A DNA stretch of 6,357 bases from Thioalkalivibrio sp. (GTDB lineage Bacteria; Pseudomonadota; Gammaproteobacteria; Ectothiorhodospirales; Ectothiorhodospiraceae), in the NCBI GenBank assembly GCA_007119005.1, contig SKQM01000122.1, forward strand, positions 1-6,357. Direction: 5' to 3'. Numbering within the stretch: the stretch's first letter is position 1; every line of letters starts with the position of its first letter. The position numbers were made by a program, and so were the translations under genes. Positions 1 to 6,357 of this stretch are shown piece by piece. The notes beneath the pieces were generated by a model. The model was given only the letters and a program-made list of their open reading frames with translations, made no database searches and was not told the origin of the DNA.

Positions 1-847
1 CGTAGTCCAGCGCCTTGGTGCGCTGGATGACGGCTAACACCTCAGCTACCTGGTCGCGGCCGCCCGTCTCGATGGCGCCGCGGATCAAGGCCTGGTCGTC
101 AGGAACCCCCATGCTCAGCGCGCGGATCAGCGGCAGTGTGGGTTTGCCTTCTGCGAGGTCGTCGCCCATGCGCTTGCCGGTGGTGTCACTGCTCGCGGAG
201 TAGTCGAGGACATCATCGATGAGCTGGAAGGCGGTCCCGAGGTGCATGCCGTAGTGTGCCAGGGCCCGTTCGTCGGCCTCGGGCCGTTGAGTCACCACGG
301 CCCCCAGTTGGCAGGCCGCCTCGAACAGCTTGGCGGTCTTGGAGCGTATGACCTCCATGTAGCGCGCCTCGTCGACGTCCGGGTCGTGGCAGTTCATCAG
401 CTGCATCACTTCGCCCTCCGCGATCACGTTCGTCGCGTGGGCGAGTATCTCCATCACGCGCATGGACCCTATGTCGACCATCATTTCGAAGGCGCGCGAA
501 TAGAGAAAGTCCCCGACCAGAACCGCCGCCTCGTTGCCGAACAGGTGATTCGCGGTCTCCTGGCCCCGACGCAGTTCGGACGCGTCGACCACGTCGTCGT
601 GCAGCAGCGTGGCGGTGTGGATGAACTCGACCACCGCGGCCAGCGTGATGTGCTTTTCACCGCGGTAGCCGCAGGCCCGGGCAGCCAGCACGGCCAGCAG
701 CGGGCGCAGCCGTTTGCCGCCACTGCGGATGATGTACTCGCTCAACTGGTTGATCAGCACGACTGGCGACGACAGTCGCTCGCGGATGCATGCGTCAACC
801 GCCTGCATGTCATCTGCAGCGAGGGTTCGGATCGTGCTAATGGACAT
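1..847 (-). CDS. ispB: Octaprenyl (polyprenyl) diphosphate synthase, 3' end cut by window edge
   Basis: A trans-type polyprenyl synthase that condenses isopentenyl diphosphate onto an allylic primer to build the long side chain of ubiquinone; it is cytosolic. The reading frame is open from the ATG at 847 to the window edge, giving 282 residues; E. coli IspB has about 323, so roughly 40 C-terminal residues are missing. Visible motifs are GGKRLRP (residues 43-49), the first aspartate-rich motif LLHDDVVD (D84, D85, D88) preceding RR at 93-94, K170-T171, the second aspartate-rich motif LIDDVLD (D211, D212, D215), and GDDLAEGK (228-235). All catalytic aspartates are present. The N-terminus aligns with E. 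coli IspB from residue 1, which fixes the start, although no good Shine-Dalgarno precedes it. It is divergent from rplU, the usual gammaproteobacterial arrangement. The exact chain length of the product cannot be read from the sequence. Confidence 0.95.
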   Translation of the reverse strand, partial: MSISTIRTLAADDMQAVDACIRERLSSPVVLINQLSEYIIRSGGKRLRPLLAVLAARACGYRGEKHITLAAVVEFIHTATLLHDDVVDASELRRGQETANHLFGNEAAVLVGDFLYSRAFEMMVDIGSMRVMEILAHATNVIAEGEVMQLMNCHDPDVDEARYMEVIRSKTAKLFEAACQLGAVVTQRPEADERALAHYGMHLGTAFQLIDDVLDYSASSDTTGKRMGDDLAEGKPTLPLIRALSMGVPDDQALIRGAIETGGRDQVAEVLAVIQRTKALDY

Positions 848-882
848 GCTTGCGGGCCGGATGCCGTGAGGTGGGCGCCTGC

Positions 883-911
883 ATGCTAGGAACGGGCGGC
901 TGGGGTGTCAA
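883..911 (-). promoter_or_regulatory. Sigma70-type promoter of ispB
   Basis: Read on the minus strand, there is a perfect -35 box TTGACA (906-911), a 17-base spacer and a -10 box TAGCAT (883-888, 4 of 6 consensus). Transcription would begin near 876, leaving a leader of about 30 bases before the ispB ATG at 847. The position between divergent genes supports the call. The start site is inferred and not measured. Confidence 0.75.
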
Positions 912-985
912 GAAACGGCCGCGGCGTGGGCGGAGGAGTGAGCAGTATGGGCCCCTTCGCCCGCTACCATCACAGCCCTGCCACG

Positions 986-1014
986 TTGACCGTTGGGGCA
1001 TCCGTTGCTAGTAT
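986..1014 (+). promoter_or_regulatory. Sigma70-type promoter of rplU-rpmA
   Basis: TTGACC (986-991, 5 of 6 consensus), a 17-base spacer and TAGTAT (1009-1014, 4 of 6) form a good vegetative promoter. Transcription would start near 1020-1022, giving a leader of about 40 bases. A short 4-base-pair hairpin (CTCG 1015-1018 with CGAG 1028-1031) straddles that start; it is too weak to call a regulatory leader. The -35 box lies 74 bases from the -35 box of the divergent ispB promoter, leaving room for a shared regulator, but I recognise no operator. Confidence 0.75.
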
Positions 1015-1061
1015 CTCGTCCCTTTCGCGAGAGTCACTGCGCCAACGGAGTCTGAAGGATC

Positions 1062-1373
1062 ATGTACGCGATCATCGCAACGGGTGGAAAACAGTATCGG
1101 GTTGCCGAAGGCGACCTGCTTCGTATCGAGAAGCTCGAGGCGGAGGTCGGTTCGAACATCGATTTCGACCAGGTCCTGCTGGTGGGTGAAGGTGAAGACG
1201 TCCGGATCGGCGCGCCGCTGGTCGAGGGCGGCAAGGTCAGCGCCACCGTGGAATCCCACGGGCGTGGCGACAAGGTCCGCATCATCAAATTCCGCCGGCG
1301 CAAGCACCATCGCAAGCAGATGGGCCACCGTCAGTACTACACGGCCGTGCGTATCACGGGCATCGCCGGGTAA
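1062..1373 (+). CDS. rplU: 50S ribosomal protein L21
   Basis: L21 is a 23S rRNA-binding protein of the large subunit. The product is 103 residues, the same length as E. coli L21, and aligns from end to end: MYAII..GGKQYRV at the N-terminus, a [20 protein letters not shown] block around residues 66-85, and [14 protein letters not shown] near the C-terminus. The basic FRRRKHHRK stretch is the rRNA-binding signature of the family. The start at 1062 is set by this alignment and by AAGGA at 1055-1059, which is closer to the ATG than usual. It is the first gene of a two-gene operon with rpmA, 12 bases downstream. Confidence 0.98.
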   Translation: MYAIIATGGKQYRVAEGDLLRIEKLEAEVGSNIDFDQVLLVGEGEDVRIGAPLVEGGKVSATVESHGRGDKVRIIKFRRRKHHRKQMGHRQYYTAVRITGIAG

Positions 1374-1378
1374 GGAGA
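1372..1378 (+). promoter_or_regulatory. rpmA ribosome binding site overlapping the rplU stop codon
   Basis: AAGGAGA, a near-perfect Shine-Dalgarno, begins inside the TAA stop codon of rplU (1371-1373) and sits 7 bases before the rpmA ATG at 1386. The overlap would let ribosomes finishing L21 reinitiate on L27, in keeping with the equal amounts of the two proteins required. Confidence 0.85.
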
Positions 1379-1385
1379 GAGAACC

Positions 1386-3904
<2,519 letters not shown>

Positions 3905-3925
3905 GCCCTGCGCCGGAGGATGTTT

Positions 3926-3981
3926 TGGAGTGTGGGAGCTTGCCCCCTGCGGGGAAAGCGGCGGCAAGCCGCCGCACTCCA
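3926..3981. repeat. REP-like palindromic element between proB and rpsT
   Basis: An outer 7-base-pair stem (TGGAGTG 3926-3932 with CACTCCA 3975-3981) encloses a small CCCC/GGGG hairpin (3944-3954) and a perfect 8-base-pair hairpin GCGGCGGC/GCCGCCGC (3958-3965 and 3968-3975, AA loop). The end halves resemble each other in inverted orientation (GGAGTG head, GCTTGCC core), the layout of a REP doublet. The GTGGGAGCTTGCCCC head recalls REP sequences of Pseudomonas. It lies in a convergent gene gap, where such elements commonly sit. It could also help end proB transcripts, though it lacks a T-tract. Confidence 0.7.
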
Positions 3982-3987
3982 TGCACG

Positions 3988-4018
3988 AAAAAGCCCGCCG
4001 GGGTTTCGGCGGGCTTCT
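3988..4018 (-). terminator. Terminator of rpsT, possibly bidirectional with proB
   Basis: A perfect 10-base-pair stem, AAGCCCGCCG (3991-4000) with CGGCGGGCTT (4007-4016), has a 6-base loop. Read on the minus strand the hairpin ends in five T (complement of 3988-3992), so it is a good intrinsic terminator for rpsT, 40 bases past its stop codon. On the plus strand the tail is only TTCTCG, so termination of proB there would be weaker. Confidence 0.88.
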
Positions 4019-4055
4019 CGCTTTGGAGTTGCGCGGTCGCCCGCGCGGGCCGGCC

Positions 4056-4325
4056 TCAGGCCTGACCCATCTCCCGGATGCGGGCGTTCAGGCGGCTCTT
4101 GTGGCGGGCGGCCTTGTTGCGGTGGATCAGACCCTTGCCAACCGTCGAATCAATCACCGGAACGGCCTTGCGGTAGGCCACAGTGGCGCCTTCCTGGTCG
4201 CCGGCGCGGATCGCCTTCAGCACCGTCTTCACCGAGGTGCGGAAACGGGAGCGAAGCGCCATATTGTGGGCGCGGTTCTTGACGGCCTGTCGGGCGCGCT
4301 TACGTGCTGATGCGATGTTCGCCAA
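4056..4325 (-). CDS. rpsT: 30S ribosomal protein S20, UUG start
   Basis: S20 binds 16S rRNA early in small-subunit assembly. The product is 89 residues (87 in E. coli), highly basic and helical: (M)ANIASARKRARQAVKN at the N-terminus, a TSVKTVLKAI helix around 30-39, KGLIHRNKAARHKSRLNARI around 64-83. Only a TTG at 4325 gives the conserved ANI start; a longer in-frame reading back to an ATG at 4817 would run through the promoter and repeats and is not credible. A strong GAGGAA Shine-Dalgarno lies 6 bases upstream. E. coli rpsT also starts with UUG, where the weak start takes part in autoregulation by S20, so the same control is likely here. It is convergent with proB and has its own promoter and terminator. 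Confidence 0.96.
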   Translation of the reverse strand: MANIASARKRARQAVKNRAHNMALRSRFRTSVKTVLKAIRAGDQEGATVAYRKAVPVIDSTVGKGLIHRNKAARHKSRLNARIREMGQA

Positions 4326-4331
4326 AGCGAG

Positions 4332-4339
4332 TTCCTCTT
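4332..4339 (-). promoter_or_regulatory. rpsT ribosome binding site that fixes the UUG start
   Basis: AAGAGGAA on the minus strand (complement of TTCCTCTT) is a strong Shine-Dalgarno 6 bases before the TTG at 4325. Together with the conserved ANI N-terminus it decides the start codon. Confidence 0.85.
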
Positions 4340-4371
4340 GAATACCGTGTGAAGCGTCGGAAAGGGCGGGA

Positions 4372-4400
4372 AAATTACACGGAACAGTCCGGGCCGTCAA
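4372..4400 (-). promoter_or_regulatory. Candidate sigma70 promoter of rpsT
   Basis: On the minus strand, TTGACG (4395-4400, 5 of 6 consensus) is followed either by TAATTT after 17 bases (4372-4377) or by TGTAAT after 15 (4374-4379, 5 of 6). Either choice starts transcription about 40 bases before the rpsT UUG. The -35 box partly overlaps the left arm of the first REPIN (4387-4396). Confidence 0.65.
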
Positions 4401-4408
4401 GCCAAATC

Positions 4409-4479
4409 GTGGGAGGCCAGCCCCCTGGGCGACCGGGTTGGGCTCGATGGTAGGGTCGCCGAGAGGGCTCGCCTCCCAC
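4409..4479. repeat. REPIN-type palindrome, copy A
   Basis: A 71-base imperfect palindrome. Its ends are a 9-base inverted repeat (GTGGGAGGC 4409-4417 and GCCTCCCAC 4471-4479), with further pairing of AGCCC/GGGCT and GCGACC/GGTCGC inside. Each half, read inward from its end, is a REP: GTGGGAGG head, a small hairpin (CCAG-CCCC-CTGG on the left, CGAG-CCCT-CTCG on the right) and GGCGACC. Two inverted REPs make a REPIN. It differs from copy B at 2 of 71 positions. No REP-associated transposase gene is in the window. Imperfect arms (4387-4396 and 4483-4492, 9 of 10 paired) extend the inverted repeat. Confidence 0.88.
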
Positions 4480-4502
4480 AAGCGGCCGGGACATCCTGCT
4501 TT

Positions 4503-4617
4503 GGTGCGTGAGACTGCCGGGATGTGGGAGGCCAGCCCCCTGGGCGACCGGGTTGGGCTCGATGGTTGGGTCGCCGAGAGGGCTCGTCTCCCACAAGTGG
4601 CCGCAGTCTCCTGCACC
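4503..4617. repeat. REPIN-type palindrome, copy B, with extended arms
   Basis: The 71-base core (4524-4594) is 69/71 identical to copy A in the same orientation, about 115 bases further on. It is enclosed by additional arms, 4503-4517 and 4603-4617, which pair at 13 of 15 positions (GGTGC/GCACC and GAGACTGC/GCAGTCTC). One of the two core differences turns a G-C pair in the outer stem into a G-T pair. Transcribed from either strand, the element would form a long hairpin. It lies between rpsT and the dsrE-like gene, in the leader or upstream region of the latter. Confidence 0.88.
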
Positions 4618-4691
4618 GGGTGGCCATGGAAGCGGGGATTGAAATCGACGGGTGTTGCGTCTTTTGCCAATAGGCATCCAGCGAGGCCCGA

Positions 4692-4721
4692 CGGCGGATT
4701 GCGCCCCACGCGCGGCGGATT
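4692..4721 (+). repeat. 9-base direct repeat upstream of the dsrE-like gene
   Basis: CGGCGGATT occurs at 4692-4700 and again at 4713-4721, a 21-base period, close to two helical turns. The second copy ends 40 bases before the ATG at 4762. This could be a tandem regulator site, but it may be chance in GC-rich DNA. No clear promoter is visible in 4618-4761; TTGAAA at 4639-4644 lacks a convincing -10 partner. Confidence 0.4.
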
Positions 4722-4750
4722 CCGGGTTTTTCGCGACTCATCCCGAAGAC

Positions 4751-4756
4751 AGGAGA
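4751..4756 (+). promoter_or_regulatory. Ribosome binding site of the dsrE-like gene
   Basis: AGGAGA lies 5 bases before the ATG at 4762. It selects this start over upstream in-frame ATGs such as 4438, which would translate the REPIN. Confidence 0.85.
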
Positions 4757-4761
4757 CGATT

Positions 4762-5286
4762 ATGAGCCATTCCGCACGCCGCACCCTCCCCGCCCTCTCG
4801 CTCGGCTCGCTGGGCATGGCCGCCCTGCTGCTGATGGCCGGGCTGCTGCTGGTGGCCCCGAAGGCTGTGGGGGCCGACGAAGCGCGCGTGGTCTACCACG
4901 CGGACTTCGCCGATCCGCGACGCTTTTCTTCGATGCTGACCAGCATTCACAACATGGTGATGCACTACGACGACAATTTCATCGATTACGACGTCCGCAT
5001 CGTCTTCGTCGCCCACGGGATCCGCTTCGTGACCGACGACGCGCTGGCAGGCACGCCGTTCGAGGAAGACGACCGTCTGCGCGAAGACCGCGACAGCCTT
5101 CGGGGGCGTCTGTTGTCGCTGAACAGCCTGCACAACGTCCGGCTGGAGCTCTGCGAAGTCACCCGTGCGGCCATCCAGTTGGGCGAGGACGAGGTGTACG
5201 ACGCGGTCGATTTCGTCCCGTCGGGTGTGGTCCGGATTGCCGAACTCCAGAACAACGAGGGCTTCGCCTACATCAAGGTCGAATAG
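4762..5286 (+). CDS. Exported DsrE/DsrF-like family protein
   Basis: A 174-residue protein with a typical signal peptide: basic MSHSARR, a hydrophobic core (about 11-33) and a VGA/DE cleavage site after residue 38. The predicted mature part of about 136 residues resembles periplasmic DsrE/DsrF-like proteins (the COG1416 type): VVYHADF at 43-49, a VRIVFVAHG strand-turn (78-86), and the family's C-terminal signature VPSGVVRIAELQ..GFAYIKV (152-173). One cysteine remains in the mature chain, C131 in LELCEVT, where relatives have a conserved Cys that may carry sulfur. True DsrE works in cytoplasmic sulfur relay with DsrFH; this exported type has no settled function, so sulfur trafficking is only inferred. 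An acidic, charged stretch (about 99-115) appears to be an insertion or loop. It seems monocistronic, flanked by REP elements, between rpsT and murJ. Confidence 0.8.
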   Translation: MSHSARRTLPALSLGSLGMAALLLMAGLLLVAPKAVGADEARVVYHADFADPRRFSSMLTSIHNMVMHYDDNFIDYDVRIVFVAHGIRFVTDDALAGTPFEEDDRLREDRDSLRGRLLSLNSLHNVRLELCEVTRAAIQLGEDEVYDAVDFVPSGVVRIAELQNNEGFAYIKVE

Positions 5287-5308
5287 CCGACCCTCAGCCT
5301 GCCAGGGT

Positions 5309-5346
5309 GTGGGAGGCCAGCCCCCTGGGCGACGGGGCTGGGCCCG
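5309..5346 (+). repeat. Solitary REP, half-copy of the REPIN (copy C)
   Basis: The first 25 bases match the left half of copies A and B exactly, and 35 of the first 38 match; similarity then stops. The right, inverted half is absent. CCAGCCCC (5317-5324) pairs perfectly with GGGGCTGG (5334-5341), and one of the three differences from A/B turns a G-T pair of this hairpin into a G-C pair. It begins 22 bases after the dsrE-like stop and could stabilise the 3' end of that transcript, though no T-tract follows. Confidence 0.82.
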
Positions 5347-5347
5347 C

Positions 5348-5376
5348 TTCGCCATTCGTGCCGGGTAACCTACACT
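5348..5376 (+). promoter_or_regulatory. Candidate promoter of murJ
   Basis: TACACT (5371-5376, 4 of 6 consensus) is preceded, after 17 bases, by a weak -35 TTCGCC (5348-5353, 3 of 6). Transcription would start about 20 bases before the murJ GTG. It abuts the end of the solitary REP. Readthrough from the dsrE-like gene is an alternative. Confidence 0.4.
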
Positions 5377-5404
5377 TTGCGGTTTCCGGGTACGCAGGCC
5401 GTTC

Positions 5405-6357
5405 GTGAATCGCATATTCCGCTCCACCGCCATCGTCAGCGGCATGACCCTGATCTCCAGGGTCCTCGGCTACCTGCGCGACATGGTGCTGGCAGTCAGC
5501 TTTGGCGCCGGGGCCAACACGGACGCTTTCTTCGTCGCGTTCAGGATCCCCAATTTCTTCCGGCGCCTGTTCGCCGAGGGGGCATTCTCGCAGGCCTTCG
5601 TGCCCGTCTTCGCCGAATACCGGGAGAAGCACGGCAAGGTCGCTTTGCGCGATCTGCTGGATTACACCGCGGGCACGCTGCTGACCGCGCTGACGCTCGT
5701 GACCCTGGTCGGCGTGCTGGCCGCGCCCTGGCTGATCTGGGTCTTCGCTCCCGGCCTGGCGCAGGCCGATGGACGTCAGGATCTCGCGGCGCAGATGCTG
5801 CGCATCACCTTTCCCTACCTGCTGTTCATCTCCCTGACCGCGATGGCGGCCGGAATCCTGAACAGCATCGGTCGCTTCGCCGTACCCGCCTTCACGCCCG
5901 TGTTCCTGAACATCGCGCTGATCGTCGCGGCCCTGTGGGTGGCGCCGATGTTCGCAGAGCCCGTGGTCGCGCTTGCCTGGGGGGTCTTTGCTGCGGGCGT
6001 CCTGCAACTGGCCTTCCAGTTTCCGTTTCTGGTTCGGGCCGGCCTGCTGCCGCGGCCCCGGTTCCGGCGTGCCCACGCGGGTGTGCGCAAGATCGTGCGC
6101 CTGATGTTGCCCGCGATCCTCGGGACGTCCGTGGTCCAGATCAACCTGCTCGTGGATACGGTGATCGCCTCCTTTCTGATCGCAGGTTCGATCTCCTGGC
6201 TGTACTTTGGCGACCGTTTCGTCGAGCTACCGCTGGCGTTGTTCGGCATTGCGATCGCGACGGTGATCCTGCCGCGCCTGTCCGGGGAGCACGCACGGGC
6301 CGATCAGGCGGCCTACGGCCGGACGCTGGACTGGGCTCTGCGCCTCTCGCTGCTGGC
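5405..6357 (+). CDS. murJ: Lipid II flippase MurJ, 3' end cut by window edge
   Basis: MurJ moves lipid-linked peptidoglycan precursor across the inner membrane. About 317 residues of an expected 510 or so are present. The N-terminus aligns with E. coli MurJ with a one-residue offset: SRVLGYLRD (18-26), TDAFFVAFRIPNFFRRLFAEGAFSQ-type block (39-63), and the YFGDRF segment. Residues corresponding to the functionally important E. coli R18, R24, D39, R52 and D269-R270 are all kept (here R19, R25, D40, R53, D270-R271). Several clear membrane helices follow, for example about 88-115, 132-155 and 161-180. The GTG start is set by the alignment and by an in-frame TAA at 5366-5368; the Shine-Dalgarno (AGG at 5396-5398) is weak. 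In related genomes ribF, ileS and lspA usually come next. Confidence 0.95.
   Translation, partial: MNRIFRSTAIVSGMTLISRVLGYLRDMVLAVSFGAGANTDAFFVAFRIPNFFRRLFAEGAFSQAFVPVFAEYREKHGKVALRDLLDYTAGTLLTALTLVTLVGVLAAPWLIWVFAPGLAQADGRQDLAAQMLRITFPYLLFISLTAMAAGILNSIGRFAVPAFTPVFLNIALIVAALWVAPMFAEPVVALAWGVFAAGVLQLAFQFPFLVRAGLLPRPRFRRAHAGVRKIVRLMLPAILGTSVVQINLLVDTVIASFLIAGSISWLYFGDRFVELPLALFGIAIATVILPRLSGEHARADQAAYGRTLDWALRLSLL

Noticed and set aside
242..889. 215-residue plus-strand open frame
   Set aside because: Antisense to ispB, whose conserved motifs are all intact on the minus strand; the product shows no family features.
1015..1031. Possible autoregulatory leader hairpin of rplU
   Set aside because: Only four base pairs and overlapping the likely transcription start, so too weak to support an L21-binding leader.
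4039..4050. Perfect 12-base palindrome GCCCGCGCGGGC just downstream of rpsT
   Set aside because: All G and C in a GC-rich gap, with no T-tract and no partner site; probably chance, and the real terminator is at 3988-4018.
4409..4617. CRISPR array or integron attC sites
   Set aside because: Only two long palindromic units occur, without uniform spacers, cas genes, or the GTTRRRY/RYYYAAC ends of attC. The REP doublet explains the structure.
4639..4673. Promoter for the dsrE-like gene at TTGAAA (4639-4644)
   Set aside because: No acceptable -10 hexamer lies 16-18 bases downstream, and no clear sigma54 pattern is present.
4438..4761. N-terminal extension of the dsrE-like frame
   Set aside because: It would translate REPIN copy B. 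The ATG at 4762 has a strong Shine-Dalgarno and begins a proper signal peptide.

Overview
The window is GC-rich bacterial chromosome carrying conserved housekeeping genes. The order ispB / rplU-rpmA-obg-proB / rpsT / murJ is, from memory, the one found in Pseudomonas and many other Gammaproteobacteria. The protein sequences read as gammaproteobacterial homologues. A secreted DsrE/DsrF-like protein and abundant GTGGGAG-headed palindromic repeats fit a sulfur-oxidising lineage such as Ectothiorhodospiraceae (Thioalkalivibrio-like). That placement is inference and not proven.

Left part (1-1696): ispB (polyprenyl diphosphate synthase, cut by the left edge) is transcribed leftward, divergently from rplU-rpmA (ribosomal proteins L21 and L27). 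The 214-base gap between them contains two back-to-back sigma70-type promoters, each with a 17-base spacer. A strong intrinsic terminator closes rplU-rpmA. Middle (1729-3904): obg (ribosome-associated GTPase) and proB (glutamate 5-kinase with PUA domain) overlap by 8 bases and are probably translationally coupled. proB converges on rpsT (ribosomal protein S20, UUG start). The gap between them holds a REP-like palindrome and a hairpin terminator whose T-tract serves rpsT.

Right part (4326-6357): the 436-base gap upstream of rpsT contains the rpsT promoter, two nearly identical 71-base REPIN-type palindromes and the leader of a secreted DsrE/DsrF-like gene. A single half-copy of the same repeat lies between that gene and murJ (lipid II flippase), which runs off the right edge. 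The dsrE-like gene and the repeats are the accessory elements here: they interrupt the otherwise familiar rpsT-murJ neighbourhood.

Functionally the window links translation (L21, L27, S20, Obg), quinone side-chain and cell-wall lipid steps (IspB, MurJ) and proline synthesis (ProB). I found no new multi-gene system. The most interesting signals are the REP/REPIN family, the covarying arms around its two full copies, and its overlap with the rpsT promoter.
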